Source: Komagataeibacter swingsii (GTDB lineage: Bacteria > Pseudomonadota > Alphaproteobacteria > Acetobacterales > Acetobacteraceae). From it: 64,000 bases of DNA. The translations under genes and the position numbers were made by a program. Below the pieces are notes generated by a model. It was not told where the DNA came from and did not search any database. It saw only the letters and a program-made list of their open reading frames with translations. Every line of letters starts with the position of its first letter. Positions within the stretch are counted from its first letter, which is position 1. The stretch spans positions 62,001 through 126,000 of the forward strand of contig NZ_NKUB01000008.1 of NCBI RefSeq assembly GCF_003207895.1. The letters run 5' to 3'. This document shows positions 52,569-61,910 of this stretch, piece by piece.

Positions 52569-54382
52569 AGCGTCTCGCGCAGCATTTCGAGTTCCAGCCA
52601 CCGTTCCTCCGCCGCCGTCAGGTCGGCTTCCGCCTTTTCCAGCGCGGCGGTGGTGGTGGTGAAGGCCGCCGGGTCGCGCGCATACAGCCCCCCGTCGGAC
52701 AGGATGGCGCGCAGGCGCTCGATCTCCGCCTCCAGCGCCGCCATCTGCCTGGGTAGCTGTTCCAGCGCGTGCTTGTCCTTGTACGACATCTTGCGCGCGG
52801 GCTGCCGGGGGGAAGTGGAAGGCGTCACATCGGTTTTGGCCGGCGCGGTGTCCGCGCGTTCCTGACGGGGGCGGGCGGCCAGTGTTGCATCCTGCCGCTG
52901 GGCCAGCATGTCGCTGTAGCCGCCGGCATATTCCACCCATTTCCCGCCGCCTTCCGCCATCAGGATGGAGGACGCGACCCGGTCGAGGAAGTCACGGTCA
53001 TGGCTGACCAGCAGCACCGTGCCGGAATAGGTGGCCAGCATGTCCTGCAAAAGGTCCAGCGTTTCAAGGTCAAGGTCATTGGTCGGCTCGTCAAGCACCA
53101 GCAGGTTGGACGGCCGCGCCAGCGCGCAGGCCAGCATGAGCCGCCCGCGCTCGCCGCCCGACAGCACGCCCACCGGGGTACGGGCCTGTTCGGGGCGGAA
53201 CAGGAAGTCCTTCATGTAGCCGATGACATGGCGTTTCTCGTCGCCCACCTGCACCATGTCGCCACCGCCGCCTGTCAGCGTGTCCGCCAGCGTGGCGTTG
53301 GGATCAAGCGAGCGGCGCTGCTGGTCCAGTGTGACGACATTGAGCGCGCTGCCGATGCTGATGGTGCCGGAATCGGGTTTGTCCAGCCCCGTCAGCAGGC
53401 GCAGCAGGGTACTCTTGCCCGCGCCATTGGCGCCGACGATCCCCAGCCGGTCCCCGCGCAGGACACGCAGGTCCAGATGGCTGACCACCGGGTGGGCGGG
53501 GTCGTAGGCGCGTGACATGTCTTCCGCCACCGCGACCAGCTTGCCCGACAGGTCGCTTTCGCGGGCTTCCATCTTCAGACCGCCCTGCGGCCGGATGGCG
53601 GTGCGGCGGGTATTGCGCAGTTCGGCCAGTTCGGCCACGCGGCGGACATTGCGCTTGCGCCGCGCGGTCACGCCATAGCGCATCCAGTCTTCCTCGCGCG
53701 CGATCTGGCGGTCCAGCTTGTGGCTGTCGCGCTCCTCCTGCTCCAGCACCTCCTCGCGCCATGTCTCGAAGCGGGCAAACCCCTGGTCCAGCCTGCGGGT
53801 CACACCCCGGTCCAGCCATACGACCGAACGCGACAGCGTCTCCAGCAGCCTGCGGTCATGGCTTATGATGACCATGGCCGATGACAGCGACAGCAGCTCA
53901 CGCTCCAGCCATTCAATGGTGGGCATGTCCAGGTGGTTGGTGGGTTCGTCCAGCAAAAGCAGGTCGGGTTCGGGGGCCAGGGCACGCGCCAGGGCGCAGC
54001 GGCGGGCTTCCCCGCCCGAGAGCGTAGCCGGGTCTTCGGTGCCGTTCAGCCCCAGTTCGGTCAGCAGCAGTTCGGCGCGGTATTCCGGGTCGCCCGGCCC
54101 CATGCCTGCGCGCACGTAATCCAGCGTGGTGGCGTAGCCCGACAGGTCTGGTTCCTGCGGCAGGTAGCGCACGGTGGTGCCGGGCTGGACGAAAACGGTG
54201 CCGTCATCGGCCTGTATCTCGCCCGCCGCGATGCGCAGCAGGGTGGACTTGCCACAGCCATTGCGCCCGACAAGGCAGACGCGCTCGCCGGGACCGACGC
54301 CAAAGCCCGCGCCATTGAGCAGCGGCGCGCCGCCAAGGGTCAGGGTGATATCCTGAAGGAGAAGAAGGGGAGGTGAGGCCAT
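52556..54382 (-). CDS. uup: ABC-F ATPase Uup
   Basis: A 608-residue ABC-F protein. Cassette 1 has LVGRNGCGKSTLLRI, LSGGEARRCALARAL and LLLLDEPTNHLDMP; cassette 2 has IVGANGAGKSTLLRLL, LSGGERGRLMLACAL and LLVLDEPTNDLDLE. The C-terminal coiled-coil domain from about 500 (MSYKDKHALEQLPRQMAALE) is the DNA-binding-type tail of Uup. ATG 54382 (MASPP) is preferred over GTG 54388. It lies just downstream of otsA on the same strand. Confidence 0.93.
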   Translation of the reverse strand: MASPPLLLLQDITLTLGGAPLLNGAGFGVGPGERVCLVGRNGCGKSTLLRIAAGEIQADDGTVFVQPGTTVRYLPQEPDLSGYATTLDYVRAGMGPGDPEYRAELLLTELGLNGTEDPATLSGGEARRCALARALAPEPDLLLLDEPTNHLDMPTIEWLERELLSLSSAMVIISHDRRLLETLSRSVVWLDRGVTRRLDQGFARFETWREEVLEQEERDSHKLDRQIAREEDWMRYGVTARRKRNVRRVAELAELRNTRRTAIRPQGGLKMEARESDLSGKLVAVAEDMSRAYDPAHPVVSHLDLRVLRGDRLGIVGANGAGKSTLLRLLTGLDKPDSGTISIGSALNVVTLDQQRRSLDPNATLADTLTGGGGDMVQVGDEKRHVIGYMKDFLFRPEQARTPVGVLSGGERGRLMLACALARPSNLLVLDEPTNDLDLETLDLLQDMLATYSGTVLLVSHDRDFLDRVASSILMAEGGGKWVEYAGGYSDMLAQRQDATLAARPRQERADTAPAKTDVTPSTSPRQPARKMSYKDKHALEQLPRQMAALEAEIERLRAILSDGGLYARDPAAFTTTTAALEKAEADLTAAEERWLELEMLRETLQSS

Positions 54383-54430
54383 GCCCACTTATGTATTCTC
54401 AACCACCCCATGCGCAAGGCCGGTGTGGGT

Positions 54431-55810
54431 TTAACGCCGCGCCGCGTTTTCAAGGATGTTCAGGAACGACAGCCCCCAGCCAAGGGCCGTGCGGTTGGCG
54501 ATGCTGTTCCAGCATGCCTGCCAGCGTTCGCGCCGTTCCTCGGGCGACATGGCCAGCGCGCGTTCCAGCGCGTCGGCCATGCCGTCATGGTCCAGCGGGT
54601 TGACCAGAAGGGCGGCCTCAAGCTGTTTTGCGGCCCCTGCAAGACGCGAGAGGATCAGCACGCCGGGATTTTCGGGGTCCTGGGCTGCGATGAATTCCTT
54701 GGCCACAAGGTTCATGCCATCGCGCAGCGGGGTGATGTAGCCGATATCCGCCAGCCGCATGTAACCGGCCACGGTGGGGCGCGGGCTGCCGCGTGTCAGG
54801 AAGCGCAGCGGGGTCCAGTCGGCCTGTCCCTTATGGGCGTTCAGCTTGCCGATCTGGTGTTCCAGCTTGTTGCGCAGCGCCTGGTAGGATGGCACGTCGG
54901 TCCGGCTTTCGGCCGCGATCTGCAGGAACGTGACCTGCCGTTCCCGCTGGGGATAGGTCTCCAGCATGCGTTCGTAGCCCGCCAGCCGGTGGTCCAGCCC
55001 CTTGGTGGGGTCCATGCGGTCCACGCCAAAGACCAGCTTGCGTCCCGCCAGCGAACCCGACAGCCGGCGCAGGTCCTGTGACCCGGCGGCGGTGACGGCT
55101 GTCTGGGCAAAGGCCTGGGGGTCGATTTCCACGGGGAAGGTGCCGACGCGCACGCGGCGCCCCTCGAATGTCAGGGTGCAGTCATCTTCCGCCGTGGCCC
55201 CGGCCTTGCGGGTGGCGGCGAAGATGAAGTTGGCGGTGTCGTCCGCCGTCTGGAACCCCAGCAGGTCCGCCTTCAGCAGGTCACGCAGGAAGGTGCCGCC
55301 ATCAGGCGCCGTGGCCAGCATGTCGGGCGCCGGGAAGGGGGTATGGAGGAAGAAGCCGATGGGCTGGCGCACGCCATGGCGGCGCAGCAGGGCAGGCAGC
55401 GGCAGCAGGTGGTAGTCATGGATCCAGATGACATCTTCCGCGCGCAGCAGGGGCAGCAGGTTTTCGCAGAACCGTTCATTGACCGACCAGTACGTGGCCA
55501 GTTCCCGCCGCTCGAAATGGATGTGCTCGGGCAGGGAGTGCATGAGCGGCCACAGCGTGGAATTGGAAAAGCCTGTGTAGTAGTTGCGGTGTTCGGCCGG
55601 CGTCAGGCCGATGGTGGCGTATTCCACCCCTTCCGCCTGCTGGATTTCGGGTGGCAGGTGGGCCGCATCGGGATGGCAGGTGCCGTTCCAGCCGAACCAC
55701 ATGCCCCCCTTGCGCGCCAGCAGGTCCTTCAGCACAACCGCCAGGCCGCCGGGACGCAGCCCTTCCTTGGGTACGGGAACGCGATTGGATACGATGACCA
55801 GCCGTTTCAT
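54431..55810 (-). CDS. otsA: Trehalose-6-phosphate synthase
   Basis: A 459-residue GT20 enzyme that joins UDP-glucose and glucose-6-phosphate. [20 protein letters not shown] holds the nucleotide-sugar loop, [20 protein letters not shown] the conserved HDYHL motif, and [19 protein letters not shown] the donor-binding region. No otsB-type phosphatase is adjacent. ATG 55810 (MKRLVIVSN) fits the family; upstream codons are not conserved. It lies next to the general stress locus, where trehalose synthesis is often controlled, but no EcfG-type promoter was found before it. Confidence 0.94.
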   Translation of the reverse strand: MKRLVIVSNRVPVPKEGLRPGGLAVVLKDLLARKGGMWFGWNGTCHPDAAHLPPEIQQAEGVEYATIGLTPAEHRNYYTGFSNSTLWPLMHSLPEHIHFERRELATYWSVNERFCENLLPLLRAEDVIWIHDYHLLPLPALLRRHGVRQPIGFFLHTPFPAPDMLATAPDGGTFLRDLLKADLLGFQTADDTANFIFAATRKAGATAEDDCTLTFEGRRVRVGTFPVEIDPQAFAQTAVTAAGSQDLRRLSGSLAGRKLVFGVDRMDPTKGLDHRLAGYERMLETYPQRERQVTFLQIAAESRTDVPSYQALRNKLEHQIGKLNAHKGQADWTPLRFLTRGSPRPTVAGYMRLADIGYITPLRDGMNLVAKEFIAAQDPENPGVLILSRLAGAAKQLEAALLVNPLDHDGMADALERALAMSPEERRERWQACWNSIANRTALGWGLSFLNILENAARR

Positions 55811-55938
55811 TACTGCCCTCTCTGACAAGCTGCCCCATGGCGGATCAGCCCCTTCTGGCCACGCGGCCAGGACAGGCACCATACACGGCGGGTCATTCAG
55901 GGGGGATGGCGCAGGCGCGGGACTGGCATGCGGCTGTG

Positions 55939-56679
55939 TCAGTTCAGGGATACGCCACCCGAAACCGCCTGGTAGGTGGAGACCGCGAGCGTAAGCGGCT
56001 CGAAGGGCTTGGTAATGACGAATGCCGGTTCGATCGTGTCACCCGTCAGCAGGCGTTCGGGATAGGCGGTGACGAAGATGATGGGAATGTCCTGGTGCTG
56101 CAGGATGCTGGACACCGCCTTCATCCCGTCGCCGCCATCGCCCAGGTTGATATCGGCCAGGATCAGGCCGGGCCGGGTTTCGCGCGCAAGCTTTATGGCC
56201 TCCGCCTCGCTGCTGGCGACGCCCGCGATGGTATGGCCGCACTGGCGCACCAGTTCCTCGATATCCATCGCGATGATCGGTTCGTCCTCGATGATCAGCA
56301 CGCTGGTCTGCGCGCATGAACGCAGGCGGGCGTGGGCGTCCTCCAGTATGGTAATGGCCTGTTCGGGCGGCAGGGACAGGACGCGGGCCGCGTCATTGAC
56401 CGGCAGTTCCTCAAGCGAGGTCAGCAGCAGCAGCTTGCGGCCCAGCGGCGGCATGCCGCCCGCGGCGTCCCCTGTGCCGCCATGTTCGTCATGGTGGCGG
56501 GATATCCACTGGTACAGGCGCAGCCTTGGCGGCATGGATGGGTCATCCACCGCCATGAGTTCGCGCAGGCTTTCGGCGACCAGCAGGTCGCCACTCGACT
56601 GGCTGCCGCATAACGCCCGGGCGTAACGCCGGGCATAGGGCAGGGCGCGAAGCAGGTCTTGACGCCGTGATAGCGGCAT
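55939..56679 (-). CDS. phyR: General stress response regulator PhyR
   Basis: A 246-residue PhyR: an N-terminal sigma-like domain (about 1-118) fused to a REC domain (about 126-240). The phosphoacceptor is Asp176 in LILADINLGDGGDG, with acidic EDEP (131-134), Thr204 in FVTAYPERLL and Lys224 in VITKPFEP; the FATGUY-type motif is present. When phosphorylated it binds NepR and frees EcfG. It is divergent from the sigma genes, with about 130 bases between. Confidence 0.94.
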   Translation of the reverse strand: MPLSRRQDLLRALPYARRYARALCGSQSSGDLLVAESLRELMAVDDPSMPPRLRLYQWISRHHDEHGGTGDAAGGMPPLGRKLLLLTSLEELPVNDAARVLSLPPEQAITILEDAHARLRSCAQTSVLIIEDEPIIAMDIEELVRQCGHTIAGVASSEAEAIKLARETRPGLILADINLGDGGDGMKAVSSILQHQDIPIIFVTAYPERLLTGDTIEPAFVITKPFEPLTLAVSTYQAVSGGVSLN

Positions 56680-56806
56680 GAGGCATTCATCTCCCCAGAT
56701 AAACTGTTACACTCCGGATCATGACAGCGTTAGGCTGTGCTGCAAGAGTTGAAGAGTAAACAAACTGGAATCCAGAATACCACCCGATCCGCCAGCGGTC
56801 ACGCAC

Positions 56807-57295
56807 TTGCGTGGGGAGATCCTGTCCCTTCTGCCGCAATTGCGTGGTTTTGCCCGTTTCCTGGCCGGGCAGCCCGCGCAGGCGGACGACCTTGTCCAGG
56901 AAACCGTGCTGCGCGCGCTGGCGGCGCTTGACCAGTTCACGCCCGGCACCAGCATGAAGGCATGGCTGTACACGATCGCGCGCAACCTTTTTTATGAACA
57001 GCGCCGCCATGGCCTGCGCGAACGTGATGTGATGTCCGACTACGCCCACCGCCCCGACCAGCCGGGACGCGACACGGGGGAAGGGGAGGCGGACGCGCTG
57101 CGCGACCTCAATGGCGCGATCTGGCGGCTCTCCCCCCGCCTGCGTGAGGCGCTGGTGCTGGTTGGCGTGCAGGAAATGACCTATGCGGAGGCCGCCCATG
57201 TATGTGGCGTGACGGTCGGCACCATCAAGGCCCGCGTCTCCCGCGCCCGCGCCCAGATCATGGAATACATGGATACCCGCCCCGACGGCGGCTGA
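56807..57295 (+). CDS. ecfG1: EcfG-like sigma factor (copy 1)
   Basis: A 162-residue ECF sigma factor. Region 2 is ADDLVQETVLRALAALDQF with TSMKAWLYTIARNLFYEQRR, and region 4 is YAEAAHVCGVTVGTIKARV. Sequence type and location between phyR and nepR point to the ECF15/EcfG group. The start is uncertain: TTG 56807 begins the homology; upstream in-frame codons back to the stop at 56750 contain only CTG. Copy 2 lies 107 bases downstream. Confidence 0.82.
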   Translation: MRGEILSLLPQLRGFARFLAGQPAQADDLVQETVLRALAALDQFTPGTSMKAWLYTIARNLFYEQRRHGLRERDVMSDYAHRPDQPGRDTGEGEADALRDLNGAIWRLSPRLREALVLVGVQEMTYAEAAHVCGVTVGTIKARVSRARAQIMEYMDTRPDGG

Positions 57296-57296
57296 G

Positions 57297-57322
57297 GGAA
57301 CCATCGCCCGCCTGCTCGCGTT
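57297..57322 (+). promoter_or_regulatory. EcfG-type promoter before the second sigma gene
   Basis: GGAAC (57297-57301), 17-base spacer, CGTT (57319-57322) matches the alphaproteobacterial general-stress promoter consensus. It begins one base after the first sigma gene's stop and 80-105 bases upstream of the second sigma start, consistent with autoregulation. Confidence 0.7.
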
Positions 57323-57401
57323 TTCGTTATGTGGGTGGATGTAACCTTTTGCCTTCCCCGTTCATTGCACTGGCATGAACGACTACAAAGGGGAGAAGAA
57401 A

Positions 57402-57965
57402 ATGACCAACAGCTTTCATGACGAGATGATTGCAATCCTGCCCCGTCTGCGCGTTCAGGCCCTGTCGCTGACACGCAACCGCGCGGCGGCGGACGATCTG
57501 GTGCAGGACGCCGTATGCAACGCGCTGGCAGCGCAGCACAGCTTTACGCCGGGCACCAATTTTTCCGCGTGGATGCACCGCATCCTGCGCAACCGCTTCA
57601 TCTCGGACCTGCGCAAGAAGCGCGAAACCGGGAATATCGAGGATGTGCCCGCATCCGCCATGGCGGGCAGCGGCGCGCATGAGGAACGCCTGGTGGTCAA
57701 GGAACTGGCCGAAGCCATGAACCGCCTGCCCGCCGACCAGCGCGAGGCGCTGGTGCTGGTGGTGATGCAGGGCATGAGCTATGACGAACTGGCCGTGGCG
57801 ACCGGCTGCGCCGTCGGCACCGCCAAGAGCCGCGTCTTCCGCGCCCGTCGCCAGTTGGCCACATGGCTGTATGGTGAGGAACGCGATATTTCCACGGTCG
57901 TGCTGCGCGGCGCGGTGCAGCGCCTGCGCACGCATGTGCAGGCACGCCCCGCGGCATCTGTCTGA
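57402..57965 (+). CDS. ecfG2: EcfG-like sigma factor (copy 2)
   Basis: A 187-residue ECF sigma factor. Region 2 contains LVQDAVCNALAAQHSFTPG and FSAWMHRILRNRFISDLRKK; region 4 contains YDELAVATGCAVGTAKSRVF. It carries the longer HEERLVVKELAEAMNRLP linker typical of EcfG. GGGGAGA precedes ATG 57402, making this start better than ATG 57375. It has a match to its own promoter type upstream. Which of the two copies NepR binds cannot be read here. Confidence 0.88.
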   Translation: MTNSFHDEMIAILPRLRVQALSLTRNRAAADDLVQDAVCNALAAQHSFTPGTNFSAWMHRILRNRFISDLRKKRETGNIEDVPASAMAGSGAHEERLVVKELAEAMNRLPADQREALVLVVMQGMSYDELAVATGCAVGTAKSRVFRARRQLATWLYGEERDISTVVLRGAVQRLRTHVQARPAASV

Positions 57966-57973
57966 TCGGGTGG

Positions 57974-58092
57974 ATTCCCACTTTGAATTGCGGCACGAAT
58001 ATGGCACTGACAGTAATGTCTCCATCAGTATCTTGGAATTTGCAGGGTAGGATGCAGCCCTGACACAGGCAGGGATTGTGTGAAGTGGGAAT
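57974..58092. repeat. Spaced 10-bp inverted repeat upstream of nepR
   Basis: ATTCCCACTT (57974-57983) and AAGTGGGAAT (58083-58092) are exact inverted copies 99 bases apart in the intergenic region before nepR; the right copy ends 18 bases from the nepR ATG. They could bring regulators together or be chance. No function is assigned. Confidence 0.3.
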
Positions 58093-58110
58093 TTACTTCG
58101 GGATAATGCG

Positions 58111-58293
58111 ATGGCTCTGAAGGACAAGTGTCCTCCCAGGCAACCAGGAAAGAAGTCCATAAACAGATCGGATGACGCGTTCGAGCTATGGCTGAAGCGG
58201 GGGCTGCATCAGTTGTTCGACGACGTGACGAAAGAGCCCGTTCCCGAGGAACTCCTGCGTCTGATTGAGGAAGACCGGAAACGGACAAAATAA
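58111..58293 (+). CDS. nepR: Anti-sigma factor NepR
   Basis: A 60-residue NepR. DAFELWLKRGLHQLFDDV and PVPEELLRLIEEDRK are the two amphipathic helices that clamp EcfG, with a disordered basic N-terminus. It holds the sigma factor until phosphorylated PhyR captures it. Only 3 bases separate it from the kinase gene, so anti-sigma and sensor are made together. Confidence 0.92.
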   Translation: MALKDKCPPRQPGKKSINRSDDAFELWLKRGLHQLFDDVTKEPVPEELLRLIEEDRKRTK

Positions 58294-58296
58294 CGG

Positions 58297-60099
58297 ATGT
58301 CCGTATTCCCATCTTCCGGTCACGGCAGGCAGGTCCGTCACCGGAGCCTGTTCAGCCGTGTCGGCCGCGTGTTCGATGCCGTGCGTGGGCGGATGATGGC
58401 GATCATCCTGCTGGCCGCCATGCCCATCGCCCTGATCGGTGGGGTGCCGGCATGGCACAGCTATCGCGCGACGCTTGAAGCGCCGGGGAATCGCACCGAC
58501 CTTACGGTATCGCGCATCGACCTTGAACTGCGCCATGAATCCGAACATCTCAGTTCCCTGCTGCAGGCGGTCTCGCGCATGCGGCTGGATGACGCGGGCC
58601 TGCGCCATATGCTGGAACTGGTGCAGTCGCTGACCGGGCGGCATTACAGCCAGATCGCGCTGGCCGACGACCGGGGCAACATCCTGACCGCCGTCGGGCC
58701 GCAGAAGGGGTCCCCCCCGCTGGGGCTGGACGCCATGCCCCGTTTCCAGGGGGATGTCGGGCTGGTGGCGCTGGCCGATCCGGCAACCCATGTGCCCGCC
58801 TATTTCCGCATCACGGTCTCCACCACCATTTATGACGACGCCGGCAGGCCGGCCCGCCCGGGTTACCTGACGGCCATCATGCCGCTGTCATGGCGCAGCG
58901 CCATCCTGCAGGCCAGTGACCCGCGGCTGGACCTGGTGCAGCAGAATGGCCCGGTCGAGATATGGGTGGTGGACAGCCGCGCCCATGCCGCCGTGCCCCT
59001 GTGCTCGGATTGCAACTGGTCCCTCCAGCCCCCCGAACGCATCATGCAATGGGCGCGCGCGACACTGGCGATGGGGGAGGAACAGGCCCACATCACCCTG
59101 CCCGACGGATCGTTTTCGATTGGTCGCGTGCAGGATGGCGTGCATATGCTGACCATGACGCGCCGCAACGCGGGCGAGCGGCATGCGGTGGTGATGTTCG
59201 CCATATCGCTGGTCAGCAGCGGGCTTTTGCTGCTGATGGGGTTGCTGGGCGCATCCAAGAGCGCCGATGTGCTGGTGATCACGCCGTTGCGGCAGCTGAC
59301 CACGTCGGTCAACCAGTGGCAGCTTGGCGGCATGTATGACGTGCGCTCCAACTGGGCCATGCCGCTGGAGGTCAGGCAGCTTGCCCATGCCTTCAGCAAG
59401 GCCACCCGCAAGCTGGCGCGGCATGAAAAACGGCTGGAGCGGGCGCAGGCGCGGCAGGAACTGCTGCTCAAGGAAATGCACCATCGCGTCAAGAACAACC
59501 TGCAGATCGTGGCATCGCTGCTGAACCTGCAGGCAGGCCGCATCCGCCAGCCCGCCGCGCGTGAGGAATTCGCCCAGGCGCGCGACCGCGTGCGCGCACT
59601 GGCCACCCTGCACCGCTACCTGTACGCCGATGGCGAGCTGTACAGCCTGAACATGCAGAGCTTCGTGCGCGAACTGTGCGGCCAGATCATGCATGCCATC
59701 GGTGAGTCCGATGAAGGCCGCATCACGCTGGATATCCGCGTCGATGACCTGTTGATGGTGCCCGACCAGGCGGTGCCGCTGGCCCTGATCGTGACGGAAG
59801 CGGTCAGCAATACGATCAAATACGCCTTTCCCGACCGCCAGCACGGCACGCTGGAAGTCGGCCTGCGCGCGCTGTCTGGCGACCGGGCGTGCCTGTGGAT
59901 CGCCGATAACGGCGTGGGCATGGCGGCGGTGCGCAACCATCCCGGCACGGAGGAAGGGCGCAGCGGCATCGGCATGCAGCTGATCCGCGGCTTTGCCCGG
60001 CAACTAGGCGGTGAATTGCAGATGTTTGAGGAAAACGGGACGCGATATGTCCTTGTTTTCCCATTAAAACAGCCCGAACAGGATGAAACGGCAGGCTGA
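58297..60099 (+). CDS. HisKA_2 sensor histidine kinase of the general stress system
   Basis: A 600-residue membrane kinase. TM1 is at about 33-53, TM2 at about 295-317, leaving a 240-residue sensor region outside with a Cys236-x2-Cys239 pair. After a HAMP-like linker, the dimerisation box is EMHHRVKNNLQIVASLLNL with phosphoacceptor His396, and the N box is LIVTEAVSNTIKYAF, then WIADNGVGMAA. Cotranscribed with nepR, it is the likely PhyR phosphodonor, or phosphatase. The signal is unknown; the periplasmic Cys pair hints at redox. Confidence 0.9.
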   Translation: MSVFPSSGHGRQVRHRSLFSRVGRVFDAVRGRMMAIILLAAMPIALIGGVPAWHSYRATLEAPGNRTDLTVSRIDLELRHESEHLSSLLQAVSRMRLDDAGLRHMLELVQSLTGRHYSQIALADDRGNILTAVGPQKGSPPLGLDAMPRFQGDVGLVALADPATHVPAYFRITVSTTIYDDAGRPARPGYLTAIMPLSWRSAILQASDPRLDLVQQNGPVEIWVVDSRAHAAVPLCSDCNWSLQPPERIMQWARATLAMGEEQAHITLPDGSFSIGRVQDGVHMLTMTRRNAGERHAVVMFAISLVSSGLLLLMGLLGASKSADVLVITPLRQLTTSVNQWQLGGMYDVRSNWAMPLEVRQLAHAFSKATRKLARHEKRLERAQARQELLLKEMHHRVKNNLQIVASLLNLQAGRIRQPAAREEFAQARDRVRALATLHRYLYADGELYSLNMQSFVRELCGQIMHAIGESDEGRITLDIRVDDLLMVPDQAVPLALIVTEAVSNTIKYAFPDRQHGTLEVGLRALSGDRACLWIADNGVGMAAVRNHPGTEEGRSGIGMQLIRGFARQLGGELQMFEENGTRYVLVFPLKQPEQDETAG

Positions 60100-60197
60100 A
60101 TTCATGCAAAAATGCATGGCAGAGTTATGGCCTGGACGGTTTTCAGTCGTGGATGATGGCTGTCCCTGTGCCGTGTCCTTCGGTATAGGGAGCGGTC

Positions 60198-61910
60198 ATG
60201 AACGATGACAAGACAGTGATGAAGGCGTGGACGAAGGCACAGTCGCGTCTTGGGCGCCGGCAGGCCATGCCGGTTGTGTTGCTGGGACTGGCCTTGGCTG
60301 CGACCGCGGTGGGGCAGGCATGGTGCATTGCCAGCGTGCTGGCCGGCGTGCTGGCGCCCGGCGGGGAACCCGCGGTCACGTGGGCGCTGGCGGGGCTGGT
60401 GGGGCTGGCCATCGTGCGCGCCGTCCTGCAGATGGGGTCGGACATCCTTGCCGCCCGCGCGGGCATGAAGGCGCGCGCGCGGCTGCGTGGCGGGGTGCTG
60501 GACGCCATCCTGCGTGGTGGGCCGGGGCTGCTGCGCCGTCATCACACGGGGGAACTTGCAGCACTCGCCGTTGACCGGATCGAGGCGCTGGACGGTTTTT
60601 TCGCCCGCTGGCTGCCCGCTTCCGTGCTGTGGGTTGCCGCCCCCCTTGTCATCGGTGTCCTTGCCGCCCTGGTCCAGCCCGGTTCGGCGCTGATCATGGC
60701 GATATGCGGCATTGCCGTGCCGTTCGGGCAGGCGGTGTTCGGGATCGGGGCGGCGGTCGCCTCGCGCAACCAGTTCCTTGCCATGACGCGCCTGCAGGCC
60801 CGCTTCCTGGACCGGGTGCGCGGCATCGCCACCATTGTCCTGTCGGGCCGGACGGAAGATGAAACCCGCAGGCTTGCCGCCGCGGCGGAGGAACTGCGCG
60901 TGCGCACCATGAAGGTGCTGCGGGTTGCGTTCCTGTCATCGGCTTCCATCGACTGCGCAATGGTCGTGGCGCTTGTGCTGGTGGCGCTGCGCAATGGCGC
61001 GCAGCTCATGGCGCTGCATGACCAGGGCGTGCCGGCCGCGATCATGGCGGCCCATGTCGCGCGCGGGCTGTTTGTCGTGCTGCTGGTGCCGGAATTCTTC
61101 GCCCCCTTCCGCAGCCTTGCGCTGGCGTATCAGGACCGTGCCCATGCATCGGGCGCTGCCGCGGCCATGCGGATCCTGCCCGACGCCACGGCGGTGCGCG
61201 CGGCGGGGCAGGCGGCGTGCGACACCGGGCAGGGCGTCAGCGTGGCGTTCGAGCATGTGGGCTTTACATGGGATCCCGCGCGCGGGGTGACACTGGATGA
61301 TGTCTCGTTCACCGCGCCCGCCGGGCAGACGCTGGTACTGTGGGGACCATCGGGATCGGGCAAGTCCACCATCATTGAAATGCTGCTGGGCTTCATCCAG
61401 CCCGAAAGCGGGCGCATCACCATCAATGGCGTCGACATGGCCACCATCGAGCCTGCGGCAATGGTGGCCATGACATCATGGATCGGCCAGAAGCCGGTCC
61501 TGTTCGCGGGCACCCTGCGCGAAAACATCCTGTTCGCGTGCCCCGATGCGACGGACGACCAGTTGCAGGCCGCCATCAGGGCTGCGGCGGCGGATGGCTT
61601 CATCGCCAGCCTGCCGCAGGGGCTTGAAACCCGGATCGGCGAAGGCGGGTTCGGCCTGTCGGGCGGGCAGGCGCAGCGCGTGGCGGTTGCGCGCGCCTTC
61701 CTCAAGGATGCGCCGCTGCTGCTGCTGGATGAACCGACATCCCACCTTGACCCGCAGGCCGAAGCCGGCGTGTTTGCCAGCCTGCGCGCGCTTGCGGCCA
61801 ATCGCACGGTCATCCTCGCCAGCCATTCCGCGGCGGCGGAAGGGTTCGGGGGGCACAGGGTGGACCTTGATCATGGCCGGATTGTCACCAGTGGGGAGAA
61901 GGCATCGTGA
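60198..61910 (+). CDS. cydD: CydD-like thiol/heme-exporting ABC transporter subunit
   Basis: A 570-residue half-transporter: six TM helices (about 25-310) and an ABC domain with WGPSGSGKSTIIEMLLGF, LSGGQAQRVAVARAF and LLLLDEPTSHLD. With CydC it exports cysteine/glutathione or supplies heme for cytochrome bd assembly. The stop overlaps the next gene's GTG start (GTGA). No cydAB or cioAB genes are in the window. Confidence 0.9.
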   Translation: MNDDKTVMKAWTKAQSRLGRRQAMPVVLLGLALAATAVGQAWCIASVLAGVLAPGGEPAVTWALAGLVGLAIVRAVLQMGSDILAARAGMKARARLRGGVLDAILRGGPGLLRRHHTGELAALAVDRIEALDGFFARWLPASVLWVAAPLVIGVLAALVQPGSALIMAICGIAVPFGQAVFGIGAAVASRNQFLAMTRLQARFLDRVRGIATIVLSGRTEDETRRLAAAAEELRVRTMKVLRVAFLSSASIDCAMVVALVLVALRNGAQLMALHDQGVPAAIMAAHVARGLFVVLLVPEFFAPFRSLALAYQDRAHASGAAAAMRILPDATAVRAAGQAACDTGQGVSVAFEHVGFTWDPARGVTLDDVSFTAPAGQTLVLWGPSGSGKSTIIEMLLGFIQPESGRITINGVDMATIEPAAMVAMTSWIGQKPVLFAGTLRENILFACPDATDDQLQAAIRAAAADGFIASLPQGLETRIGEGGFGLSGGQAQRVAVARAFLKDAPLLLLDEPTSHLDPQAEAGVFASLRALAANRTVILASHSAAAEGFGGHRVDLDHGRIVTSGEKAS

